A DNA stretch of 64,000 bases, taken from assembly GCA_025331445.1 (NCBI GenBank), contig JAIWNE010000053.1:1-64000 (forward strand), given 5' to 3'. Position 1 is the stretch's first letter. Each line of letters opens with the position of its first letter. Below are positions 47,228-58,329 of this stretch, in pieces. Origin of the DNA: Blakeslea trispora. Its lineage: Eukaryota; Mucoromycota; Mucoromycetes; Mucorales; Choanephoraceae. The position numbers and the translations under genes are program-made. The notes under the pieces were generated by a model. It worked only from the letters and a program-made list of their open reading frames with translations. It made no database searches and was not told where the DNA came from.

Positions 47228-49234
47228 ATGCGTCTTTTGGCTACTTGTCTTTTAGTTGCTAGCTCTGCAGGACTTGCTCAAGCTGCCCGTGTAGTCTATG
47301 ACTGGAACATTACCTATGCTACAGCCAACCCTGATGGTCTTTTCGAGCGCAAAGTGGTTGGTGTCAATGGTGCTTGGCCGTAAGATGAAACATACTTTCT
47401 TTTACCAATCATTTTATTCAGCTCTCTGTCTTTTTACATTAGATTGCCTGTTGTAGAAGCCAATCTTAATGATACTTTGGTGATCAATGTCAACAACCAA
47501 TTGGATACCTTTACTGCTCTCCATACTCACGGTATGTTTCAAAACAACACTCCTTGGATGGACGGTCCCGTTGGTGTAACTCAATGGTAATAGAACATTT
47601 TTTATTTTTGTAAAAAAAAAAGAAGATTGGTATTAACATTTATCTATAGTGCTATTGCACCTGGTCTTAGTCTTACCTATGAGTTCAACCTTACTCAACA
47701 TGGCTCTTACTGGATTCACTCTCATTACATGGTAATTAGTTTGATTTCTTTTTGTCATCAGTTTACTTACATTGGTTTGATAGGGTCAATACATGGATGG
47801 TCTTCGTACTCCATTTGTCATTCATCATCCTAACGAAACCTATTCTTATGACCACGATGTTATCGTCCCTCTTCAAGGTAAATATAGATTTCTATTAGAT
47901 TTAAATATTACAACATGTACTCACTTCTAAGCTTCTTTCTAAAAAAAAAAGATTGGTACCATGATCAAAGTCCCAACAATCTTGCTATCTTCATGAGCGA
48001 AAACAACCCTACTGGTGCTGAACCTGTTCCCGACTCTGGTTTCCTTGGCAACGGTAATGACTTCAAGCTTGATTTTGTTCCTGGAAAGACTTATCGTCTC
48101 CGTCTTATCAACACATCTGGCTTCTCTATGTTCTACTTTAGTATTGATGGTCACGACCTTGATATCATTGAAATCGATGGTATTGATGTCCAAAGAAAGA
48201 CTGTCAAGAGTGTCTATCTGACTGCCGCTCAACGTGTATCCGTCCTTGTGACTGCCAAGAACTCAACTGATATCAACTATTATATGCATGCTGACATGAA
48301 CACAGACATGTTTGATATCCTTCCTGAAGACCTCATCTATAACTTGACTGCTCCTATCTACTATAACAATGCTAGTAACAACTTCTATGCCAACGAGGAT
48401 GTCGGCATGGAAAGTGACTTTACTGATATTACCCTTGTACCTGTTATTGCTGAAGCTGCTGCACCTTATGATAAGCAAGTCAACTTGACCTTCAACTTCG
48501 ATGTTACTACAGATGGTATTAACCGCGGTATGTTCAATGAAGTCCCTTATCTCTCTCCCAAGGTCCCTACTCTCCATACTCTTCTTTCCGAGGGCAATCA
48601 CTCTTTAAGTGAGCAAGTCTATGGTCCTCAAACACAAGCTATTATCCTCAATCACTTGGAAAACATTGAGATCGTCTTGAACAACCTTGATTCTGGTGCC
48701 CATCCTTTCCACTTACACGGCCACGTCTTCCAAATGGTTGGTCGTGGTGAAGGTGTTTACAGTGGTAACGATAGTGATGTTGAGTGGCACTTGGATAACC
48801 CTGCTCGTCGTGACACCGTTCTCGTTCCTGCCGAAAGTTTCGTTTTGCTTCGTTTCAGAGCTGATAACCCTGGTGTCTGGTTCTTCCACTGTCACATCGA
48901 ATGGCATTTAGAAACCGGTCTTGCTGTCGTATTTGTAGAAGCACCTGATGTTGCTCAACAACGCTTGACCTTGCCTCAAGCTTTCAAGGATACCTGTACA
49001 AACGGTGGTTTTGCTGTTGAAGGTAATGCTGCTGGCAAAAAGGGTCTTGACCTCTCTGGTGTTCCTGATGGCATCTACTTGCTTTACGATGGCTTCACTG
49101 CCAGAGGTAAGGGTGCCATGGCCGGTTGTGTTATCTCTGCTCTTCTTGGTATGATTGCTATTGTAACTTATTCTCGTGCCGATCCCCATAAGGAAGCCAA
49201 GGCTATTGCCGCTGCCAAGTCTGGCAAATTGTAA
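47228..49234 (+). CDS. FET3: Multicopper ferroxidase
   Basis: Five exons (47228-47379, 47443-47586, 47650-47731, 47784-47877, 47952-49234) in consistent phase give 584 residues. A signal peptide (about residues 1-19, [18 protein letters not shown]) leads into three cupredoxin domains. Copper-ligand motifs are HTHG near 78-81, WIHSH near 120-124, HPFHLHGH near 408 and FFHCHIEWH near 469. Several N-x-S/T sites suit an extracellular enzyme. A hydrophobic segment near the C-terminus ([18 protein letters not shown]) is the membrane anchor, followed by a short basic tail, as in yeast Fet3. It oxidises Fe(II) to Fe(III) for the partner permease FTR1, encoded divergently. Confidence 0.93.
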
Positions 49235-49561
49235 ATGTTTTAAAATTATTTCCCTCCTCTTTTTAATTATCTATCATGTATCTCTTTATTTAGAATGTCC
49301 CATAATGCAATAACCAAGTGATGTTTCATATATTATAATTTTCCCGCCTCTATATATAACATTTTAATAATTACTTGTCTTTGTATCACTTTTTCACATT
49401 TATTACTTAATGAATAAAACTGTAAAAAAAAAAGAAATAGAAAGAAAGTTACTTGATGCTGGCTGTTTTACTTTCCATTTGTCAAAAGAAAAGAATACGC
49501 AGAGGCTTGATGCTCATCTCTTTAGTTACAAAAGACTTGTTTCTTATCGCTTTTCTTTCCC

Positions 49562-49570
49562 ATCAGATAA
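49562..49570 (+). promoter_or_regulatory. Additional ATCAGATAA motif
   Basis: Exact match to the iron-GATA consensus, 3' of FET3 and about 350 bp upstream of the hexokinase start. A single isolated site may be chance. Confidence 0.25.
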
Positions 49571-49916
49571 AGCCTTTGGTTCTCACAAGTCATACACATG
49601 TGCTGGTTTGTTTCTAAATAAACAATCAGGGTTTTCTTATCGTATTACATAACATGTGCTTACTGACCAATCAATACGCAGTTCAGGGTCTGGCTAATAA
49701 GCAGTTTCAGACTCCATTTGTTTGGAAGGGTTCATCCAGGGTTAAATTAGAAAAAAAACTTTTTCCTGTATTTCCCCGAAGCTAATTCATTGGCTTTTTT
49801 TAGACGACGATGGCTGCACCCCCTATTTATATCCGCCTTTAAGAACAAGAAAAAAAAAAAGAATTCGCTCTTTCACTCTCTCTCTCTCTCTTCTTTTTCT
49901 TTACCCTTTTTTAGTT

Positions 49917-51432
49917 ATGACTACGGATAGCTTATTTCAATTACTTCAAAATGAATTTACGCTGTCTAAAGAACAACTAAAACCCATCATTGAGGGGTTT
50001 AACTTGGAATGCAAAACGGGCTTGAAAACTCCTTCAAAAGGTTTGGCCACTATGATTCCTTCTTACGTTACAAGAATGCCCACCGGCAACGAAAAAGGCA
50101 TATTTTTGTCTCTAGATTTGGGTGGCACCAATCTTCGTATTGCTGTTGTTGAGCTTAAAGGAAATGGAAAGTCTGTTGTTCATGAACTAAAGCGCTCTCC
50201 TTCTGTTGAGTTAAAGACAGGCGAAGGTGCTGTATTTTTTGACTGGATTGCAGATGCTATTTACGAATTAATCACTATTGAGGCAGCACATCTTTTTGGT
50301 CGAAATCAGTTTTTGGATGAGGAAGCACTCTCTTTAGGCGTTTGCTGGAGTTTTCCTGTAGAGTAAGTCTCTTTTTTTTTTAGGGATTTTTTTTATCATT
50401 GATGTATAAGGCTTATAGTTTGTTTTTCTAGTCAAACAGCTGTTGATCGAGGAACAATCCTTAGAATGGGTAAAGGATTTATCCTTAAAAACACTGAAGG
50501 ACGCGACCTTACAGATATGTTTCATGAAGCCTTTGAGCGAAAAGTAAAGTAGTCGCAACAAGAAAAAGGCAAAAAAAATACTTTATGCACTTTATTTACT
50601 CAATATATAGAATATGAATGTGAGAGTGACTGCCATTTTGAATGACACAGTAGGTACTCTTGTTGCTCATGGATATACTAATCCTGCATGTCGCATTGGC
50701 CTGATCTTTGCTACTGGCGTAAATGCTGCTTATCCTGAAAAAGTGCCTAACATTGTCAAGCTCGACAAAGCCATCCGCGATGCTTATCCAGCTGATACTG
50801 AGATGCTTATCAATACTGAAATTGATATTTTTGGCACAGAAGCATACCTTCCTCTTACCAAATATGATCTTGCTCTCGATCTCTCTCATAGCCAACCCAA
50901 ATTCCAGCTGTATGAGAAGATGCTTTCTGGCGCTTACCTCGGAGAGCTTACTCGTTTGATTGCTATGGATTTCATCGAAACTGGTGCTCTTTTTGGGGGC
51001 AAAGTCCCTGAAGGTTTCGATAAAGCATGGAGGTTTCCTACAATGTACATGAGCTGTCTAGAGAGTAACGATTCAACCTATGAAAGTAGTCTTCAAATCC
51101 TCAGCGACTTCAGATTTGCTAAAACTCCAACTTTGAATGACATTGCCATCTTGACTCGCATCTGCTGTATAGTATCTACTCGTGCTGCCTCTTTGGCTGC
51201 TGTTGCTATCATTTCATTGATTGATCAACAAAATCTTTTTGAAGCTTCTCAAGATCAAATCGTTGTGGGAATTAATGGATCTACTTACGAGTTCTATCCA
51301 GGTATGAATCTGCGCATTAGAGAAGCACTAGATGAGTGGTATGGCAAAGAAAAAAGTAGCCGAATTATACTAGAAGTTGCTTCTGAAGGTGGAAGTGTTG
51401 GTGGTGCCTTAATTGCTATGCTTTGTACATAA
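49917..51432 (+). CDS. Hexokinase-family sugar kinase (divergent)
   Basis: Three exons (49917-50362, 50432-50543, 50611-51432), phases consistent, 459 residues, a normal fungal hexokinase length. ATP phosphate-1 motif LDLGGTNLRI (66-75), sugar-binding SFPVDQT (~145) and GKGF (~163), catalytic LNDTVGTL (Asp near 198), ATGVNAAY, SGAYLGELTR and the C-terminal EGGSVGGALIA are recognisable. Several family motifs are altered: the TGCNGAY-type loop reads TGVNAAY, the NxEWG element reads NTEID, and the DGSxY element reads NGSTY. Catalytic Lys, Asp, Asn and Glu positions seem kept, so an active kinase is plausible, perhaps with another substrate such as N-acetylglucosamine. Upstream is a long CT-rich tract (49871-49910). 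Confidence 0.85.
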
Positions 51433-51626
51433 GGTATAATTCTCTCTTTTTTTTTCTCATATTTCCTAGTATATATATCTCTTTTTGTTTTGTTCTGTTT
51501 GTATTATATGCAACCTATCTCCTCCTTTTTATCCTCATCACTTGTATCATTTGCGCTCCTTTTTGTAACTGTTATACATTAATAGAAACACTTTAACAGA
51601 AATAAATAGTTGTTTGAAAGAATGAA

Positions 51627-54127
51627 TCATTGTTTAGGATAGCGCGAGTTATTAAAAATCCCACCCAGATTCCTTCGTCTGGGTGAAGGTGTGGATGGGT
51701 TTGAACGATTTCCATTTGAGTTTAAGCTAGCAGAAGATATACTTGAGCAACTATCAAGCTGGTTCTCTCCTGAACTTGCTTTTCGAGCAGAGATTGGGTC
51801 CATTCGCCATACTCGAATGACACCCCGAGAATCAGATGTGATGATGATATGCCCATCAAAACATGTGATTTCTTCATCTATTAAGCTTGAGGATTGACTA
51901 CTATTACTCGCTATGGACATACGTCGAAATTCTAAAGGCATCACCTCTTGTTTTGGTTTCATAAACAATTGTTTTGTCTTTGTAGGTGCAAAAAGAGATG
52001 CAGTTACAACATGATCATGCGCTTCAAAAAACTCAGGTTGATTGATCGTCTTGTCAGCTCTGTAGTCATCCTTTCTCTTGAGCCATTTAGATAAGCCGCT
52101 TTTTTGTTGATATGTGGAAGCAGTATCGAAATGATGTGTCCCAAAGCCAAAAGAAGCCTCATCAACATGACCAAATGCTGATATGGCTTTGTTTCTGGCA
52201 TCCTGAAGATGATGAGAAGAAGACTCACCAGATAATTCAGTACGCCATATATAAGCATGACAATTGTCTGATCCACTGATAATATATCGGCCATCGTCGC
52301 TACCAAAAAAAAGATGACGCTGATAAATCTCTCTTTTCCTTTCAAGTCTAAATTTTAATATACCTGAAGGTCGCTTTGGTCTGCAACAGACTGTTCTCAG
52401 ATCCTTTGTATTTGAACATCAAGCTTTTGTCTTTTATGTTATAAAGACGTATTTTGGAATCATTGCTTGTGACCAAAATCTTTTCTTCACCGGGGATCAT
52501 ACCAGGCATGATCTCGATACCAGTGACTTTAGGCCCCTTTTTCGAGGATGTATTACGACCATTAGTTGAGACTGATATTTGAGTGATGTACTTCAAGCTT
52601 TGTGTTTCATAGAAAAAACAATGCCCATCACTTGTACCGACAATCACTGTCTTTCCATCTAGAGTGAAAGCTACAGCCGTGATACATTGGTTACCAGGTA
52701 TTTCATTCCAAAATGCTACACGCTTCTCGGGAATACTCCAAATTCGAACCCTTCCATCCATACATCCTGATAAAAAGAATCGATCATCCTTTATGAATTC
52801 CGTTAAGCTTCTTTACTGAAATAAATTTTGATTCAATTGTTCTTCCTTCTAGCTTTTTCTTTACCTTTGGGTGAAATTCAACAGAAGTAACACAATCAGG
52901 ATGCTGAAACACACAAAGACAGTTAGTTTGTGTTGAATGCCATAGTCTAATAGATTAAATTAGCACAAAGAAAAAGCTTCATACTTTTCTTTTTTTCAAA
53001 GAGAAATTACCTAACTGAACGGTCCATAGAGGCTGATAATAGAAAATGATTCTACAAAAAAAAAAGACAAGTTCAGCAGCTGTTCAATTTGGGGTTAGAG
53101 CCATCATACCTTTGACCAAGCCAGTTCCAAAATGTCAGCTTTGTGACCAGTATATTCTATAAACTCTGATTCATCGAATATTTTGTTTGTAACAGAATCT
53201 ATGCTATCTTCTGGTGGTTGTTTTTGAATGTTGATCAGTTTCCATACATGAATGACACAGTTCTGCCCTGCTGTCGCTAAATGGCGCCCATCTTTACTGA
53301 ATCGCATTGCCCAAATAGCGCCATAGGGATGATTTGGTCCTGGATCTGTAATCGTTTCAATAGAATTCCGGCGGCTGCTTGTATCAGAGCGTGAAGTTGT
53401 AATGGTCTGTGCTAGTACCAACCGAGAGAACTCTTTTTGACCTTTCTTTTGTTTTGTCTTGGTCTATAGAAAAAACAGCATAAGCACATACAAAAGAAGA
53501 AACTTTTGAGTGTGAAGAAAGGGTTGTTGTTTTTCTTTTGCCTGTTACCTTGATGTATTTTGTATTCAAATGAGCATTGTTTGTGCCTACACTAGGGCTA
53601 ACAATGCTGGTTTGGGGTATAGCTGTTTGGTTATCTTCAAGAGAAGTAATTGATGAAGAGCTTGCTTCTGCCTCTTCCTCTTCACCTGCTGGGGGTAACA
53701 CTGCTGACGATTTCTCATCCTCCTCACTCTCATCTTCAGAGTAAATTAACGTCTTTGTATGCGCATTCTCTAAGCCATGCTGTTTTTTCTTGATGCCTAT
53801 TCTTTCAAAAAACCCTATTTTGTGCTTTCTACAGAGATTTGATATAGAATGAATTGAGATTGAATAGAAAAAAGTTGATATGGAGGCAAGATCCATCTAC
53901 CTTGTAGAAGAAGGTGATTTTTCGTGGATGCTATGTGAATCAGTATCATGTTTTGGATGTTTATTGATTCCAGCCTCTTCTGGATGTTGTACAAATAAAG
54001 GTGTTGAGTCTGTTCTTTTTTTTTAGCACAAAGAAAAACATGAGCCATGGTTCTGATTTCGTTAAAAATAACTATTTCGTACCTTTTTTATACAACGTCT
54101 TTACAGCATCCTTATTTTCTGATGTTA
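51627..54127 (-). CDS. WD40-repeat protein, WDR44/Dgr2-like
   Basis: Exons followed on the minus strand: (54127-54083), 54009-53901, 53828-53549, 53463-53110, 53051-53011, 52946-52865, 52788-52364, 52299-51627; phases agree from 54009 on. An acidic, Ser-rich N-terminal region (SEDESEEDEKSS) is followed by WD repeats: GAIWAMRFSKDGRHLATAG, ADILELAWSKNHFLLSAS, TSVEFHPKDDRFFLSGCMDG, TAVAFTLDGKTVIVGTSDG and ATFSDDGRYIISGSDN. A long insertion precedes the last repeat, ending IITSDSRGVIRVWRM. The FHPKDDRFF and FSKDGRHLA elements are typical of the WDR44/yeast Dgr2 group. The tail is Ser/Asn-rich. The first exon and start codon could not be fixed; the 5' end is approximate. Biochemical role not established. 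Confidence 0.8.
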
Positions 54128-54611
54128 CTGTATTACATAATAAAAGAGAAATTTAACAAATGGTAGCAATATAAATGACAATTTCAAAAGTTACAAAATA
54201 TGCCTTCTGGTTGGCTTGGCTAATATGACAAATAAGATAAGTAACATTTCAATATGTTTGTAACTTTTTTACAGCCAATTTACTTCGTATGTGTCTGGCT
54301 CTCGGATAGCATAACCTTCTCTTGTGTTTTGCACAAGAGTGTCTACGACATCAGCTGTACTCATCACTCGAAAACGAAAGAAAGAGGAAAAAGGGACAAA
54401 TAATTATCGGAGTCAATATTTTTGCACGTTTTACACTTTATTGTACGGCAAATTTCCAAAATCCCACCCTTAAATCGAAAAAACCCTTAAATAGAATTTC
54501 GTGACTTGTATTTTTAAAGTTACTACCAATTTTGGAGTTCGATTGTCACTTGTGCCTTAAATTAATCTGAAAGATATGCTTCAAATAAACCATTATTTTC
54601 ACAATATGTCA

Positions 54612-55640
54612 AACACTAGATTACGCTTAAACAGAAAGAACTCAGAGAATGGGCACAAAAGGAGTTTAAACTTCAACATCCTGTTTCTCAGCAGACTATT
54701 TCCAACATTATCAAGGCTTCAGACAAGATTTATTTCTCAAATGAACAAATCGAATTTACCGATTAACAGGGAGATCATTATGAGATATGCCAAGAGACAA
54801 TTTGTTGCGAAGTACCAGATTCCAGAGGGAGCTATCAAGTTCTCTCATGGTTGGCTCACAAAGCTCTTCCACCGAATTGGTGTTAAGAGCAGATTGCTCC
54901 ACGGCGAGTCTGCTTCTGTCGGCATCACATCCGAGAACATACAGAAGCAGCTTCAAAAGATTGCTGAGCTTCTTGAGCCATAAAGTCCTGCCGACACCAT
55001 GAATTTTGATGGAACAGGACTGTTCTATCAGCAACCTCCAAGAAAAACTATTAGTTCTGAGCCTCTTGGGGGATTGAAGTGCAGCAAGAACAGGTTGACT
55101 GTGGGCTTGTTGTGCAATTCGAATGGCACCTACAAAGGCCATCCAATTGTAATTGGTAAGCATTAGCAGCCCTTATGCTTAAAGACCAATGCTCATTTGC
55201 TGAGCATGAAAGCTATTGGTAAACAGCACCACGTCGAATACCATAGCTCTCCCAACGCCTGGATAAATTCCGCCATCTTTACTGGCTACATCAAACGACT
55301 TGATGTAGCCTTTGGAAGGCAAGACAGAAAAATTGCCTTGCTTTTGGACAATGCCTCTATGCACAAAACTGATGTGCCATTGAAGAACATCCTGCGATTT
55401 TTCTTGTCTGCCAACACCACCAGCGAGCTACAAGCCCTTGATGTCGGTAAGCTTTTTTATCCACTACATATGAAGACAAACTAATGTTTGGGAGTAACAT
55501 CATAGGCATTATTGCGAACTTCAAGTCACACTTTCGTAACAAGCAATACGAGCGTGCCTTGAACTTGCATTGCATCGGTAACCTGAGCTAGAATTTGTAC
55601 AAGATGAACCAAGTACAAGAAATGTTTTTCTTGGCTTGAT
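54612..55640 (+). pseudogene. Pogo/Tigger-type transposase relic
   Basis: The N-terminal HTH (LKQKELREWAQKEFKLQ, SQQTISNIIK) is in one frame to about 54764. A CENP-B-type second HTH (AIKFSHGWLTKLFHRIG) follows in another frame to 54983. The DDE_1 core runs from 55000: MNFDGTGLFYQQ, a position where the family usually has D-E, then KHHVEY-like and SSPNAWINSAIF segments, LLLDNASMH and NTTSELQALDVG. The last part, NFKSHFRNKQYERAL, lies after a GTAAGC...ATAG interval that may be an intron. The frameshift and the stop at 54981 make it non-functional. Confidence 0.7.
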
Positions 55641-55709
55641 GTAAAAAAATGAAGAGAAAGTAATGAGTCAGTATGTTGGAGCTTTAAATTTTGATATTAC
55701 TCTACGTAC

Positions 55710-56453
55710 TTAATTTTTAACTTTAGGGAACTGTCCCCATTTATTCCAGTAAACTTGGAAATCTTTCTTCTTGCAATCAATTGCAAAATAGAGTTTGTTT
55801 ACTGCAGGATTAGAGGTATGGCCATTCTTCATTCTTAAAGCGCCCCAATGTATCTGATCTATATTTTGTAGATGGAAAGGGGATAGCTTGTTTGATTGCT
55901 TGATAGGAAGGTTCAATGGTAAGGATGTTGTAGCAGGATTCCATTCGCTTTCAAAGCTAGGAGATGGGTAAACACAGATTGGTGCAGAAACAGCATCAGC
56001 ACAATCTGGAGAGTTAAGCCAGTATTTCGTCCCTGCTACTTTGGACTGTATGTGTGATTTTGGATGCTTTTTATCTAAAGAGGCATCATCTTCATTAATC
56101 TCACTTCCACCAATTCTTTTACTTCTCACTACCTTCATTTCTTCCGTTATCAGATCTATGCCGCAAGTGATTTTGTCCTCTGCATCTTTTACATCTATGC
56201 TAAAGGACTTCTCATAAACTTCTTGGTTCCTTTTTAATGCCTTTAGCATTTCTTGTTTGATAACGGGATAAAGCCCCTCATTTCCATAAACAAGAAAGCT
56301 TGCACTGTGGAAGCCACAATGGCCATCACCGACAGGATCGTATGCCTCAGAGACATCACTTCTAGGAATATTAGAGTGAATGTCAAAGGGGGAATATGCC
56401 TCTTGAAGCCTAGGTCTTACAAAAGTTCTACTTCGCTTCTTGGGGATATTCAT
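55710..56453 (-). CDS. OTU-like cysteine protease family protein
   Basis: 247 residues from ATG 56453. The OTU signature PVGDGHCGFHSAS (Asp43, Cys46) is intact. A tryptophan-containing segment (KYWLNSPDCADAVSAPICVY) and a later Ile-His-Trp (QIHWGAL) fit the central and catalytic-His regions of OTU domains. It is predicted to cleave ubiquitin-type linkages or to be a relic of a transposon accessory gene: OTU domains occur in many fungal mobile elements, and a pogo-like relic ends just 70 bp away. It has a single open frame and no introns. Length suits a stand-alone OTU domain with no other domain. Confidence 0.6.
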   Translation of the reverse strand: MNIPKKRSRTFVRPRLQEAYSPFDIHSNIPRSDVSEAYDPVGDGHCGFHSASFLVYGNEGLYPVIKQEMLKALKRNQEVYEKSFSIDVKDAEDKITCGIDLITEEMKVVRSKRIGGSEINEDDASLDKKHPKSHIQSKVAGTKYWLNSPDCADAVSAPICVYPSPSFESEWNPATTSLPLNLPIKQSNKLSPFHLQNIDQIHWGALRMKNGHTSNPAVNKLYFAIDCKKKDFQVYWNKWGQFPKVKN

Positions 56454-57479
56454 GTGATGGGTAGCATCATTGCTCTTTCTTTTCTTTTATCATTTATTGA
56501 ATGTTTGTTGAATTTGGCACATTTGCCCAAAGATTCTTACTTGCTCATCAATATGGTTTGTTTGCTAGATAATCTGACACATAAGTACTATATTCTTTTA
56601 CTGGTCAAACACAATCAGTGGTACTATCTTGGTTATTCAGAGCAACTGTGCTATTTTTATGAATCTTTTAATTAGCTACACTCGAGTATCATCCGATTTG
56701 AATGCATTCCCAATAGTACTCATACGCAAAGTCATTCGCTTGTGATCTCGGCGTTTATAAACACTGATGTCGAGATCCTCACTGGTTCTTTTCCAACACT
56801 GTAACTAGAAGAGAAAACAAAGATAGTTTTAGTTTTGGTTCTATGCATAATGCTTCAAGTCATAACACGGATCATTTTGGTTTTTTTTTTTTCAGAATAT
56901 AGCCAGCTTTGACTGTTTAACCATTCACTGTAAGAAAACAAGTCTAAAAAAGAGATTAACCTTGATGGAGTGACAACCTCCATCTTAAACAAGTGCGACA
57001 ACTTCAGCTAAATTAAACCTCTCGGTAGTTAACTTTTGAAAACAAAAGAGTTTGTGATGCTCATATAATAGAATAAGAGAGCAGGTTAGGAGCCTTTCAA
57101 ATTCTTGGGCATAAAGAAAAAGAACTCGAAGCGGAGTCTATGCGCACTGACCAACGTCTTGAAGTGGTTGGACAAGTATCACTATAATCCATGCTTTTTT
57201 GAAAAGGAGTTTATTTATGGAAGTAAAGTAAATGTCAAGGAAATCTGCATCCTTTCTTTGTAGCTCTTTACTCTTTCTTACTTTTCTTGCTTCTTCTTGC
57301 TTTTTTCTACAAACCAATCAGCGAGAAGAGCGAAAATAGCGCAAAATACAAACGGGTGGGAATAAAGCGAAAAGCAAGTCCCATCAAGGACTGCTAGAAA
57401 ATTTTAGCAGTCAAAATAACATGTGATTTGGTCTTGTCAAAAAAGATATAAAAAGGGACCTTTTCCCTCTTGCTTTCTG
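56454..57479. other. Intergenic
   Basis: No supportable gene. The last 40 bp contain TATAAAAAG (57447-57455), a possible TATA box for the structured region that follows. Confidence 0.4.
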
Positions 57480-57870
57480 TTTCTTTATCCTAACTCTGAT
57501 TATAGTACGTTTGGGACTGGGCAGCTCCCTAGCTGTGATAGTAACGCGGACTGATGAGTCGAGCTCTGCCAAGTTTCTAATGATCGGCTTCATTGTCGTG
57601 AAGGAATTTCGCTTGAGTATGTTTGTTCATTGTTGGGCAGCTGCATACACCTGATCTCTTAAAAATGGTTATGTATCGTCTTCGGCGACGCACTTAGTTC
57701 CCTTCCCGTGAAGCGCTAAGTATGCAAGTTAACCGGAGGATGACGATGATTGTTATTGCACTCCCTTTGAACAGGGATCCGCCTCATGATCATTGCTGTA
57801 TGGTAGCGCTGCACGGGACAGCATGCCATACTCAATGTGAGCCGGCGTATTATATATTGCTTTCTTTTCC
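57480..57870 (+). ncRNA. Candidate structured non-coding RNA
   Basis: This ~390-bp tract is clearly GC-richer than the AT-rich flanks, lacks a supported ORF, and contains several self-complementary blocks. Examples are GCACTTAG...CTAAGTATGC (57690-57726), TATGGTAGCGCTG...CAGCATGCCATA (57799-57831), CTTCATTGTCGTGAAG, a CGTCTTCGGCGACG hairpin with a UUCG-type loop, and GGCAGCTC...GAGCTCTGCC. TATAAAAAG lies ~30 bp upstream. I could not match it to U1-U6, U3, RNase P/MRP, SRP or telomerase RNA from their conserved boxes. Strand is inferred from the TATA-like box. Confidence 0.35.
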
Positions 57871-58329
57871 TCCACAATTTGGGAGGTTTTGGCACTAACT
57901 TCGGTTGGTGTGTATACTTAATGAAAATGAAAATTATTATAGTCTAAAGGGAGAAAAAAAAAGGGAATACGTTGCTTTTTTTTTTCATTAAAGACATTGG
58001 CCTATAAATACCAGCTAAATTCAACGCATTTATCTACTATGCCTGATTGGATGTTTGAAATCAAGTGGACAAAACTCGACTCAAGCAGCAAGTTGTGTTT
58101 GCTGATTTAATGATTTAAATTCTTTGCCAAAAACCTTGAGATTTGTAGACTGAAAGAAGAAATAAGGCAATGTTCAATAACAGAAATCATGTTTTTTGCT
58201 ATGTCACCCAAATGAACGTAGTCAATAGACTGATCTTTTTTTTCTGTTTTTTCTTGATTTTGAAAGTCTTGTGTATGTATTCTCAGCACTTGAAAGCAAA
58301 GATATACAGGAAAACCATTATTAGCTGTC
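57871..58329. other. Intergenic
   Basis: Short AT-rich stretch between the candidate RNA and the family A relic; nothing recognised. Confidence 0.4.

Noticed and set aside
57551..57558. CTGATGAG resembling a hammerhead ribozyme core
   Set aside because: No GAAA segment with matching stems follows at a workable distance, so the hammerhead fold cannot be completed.
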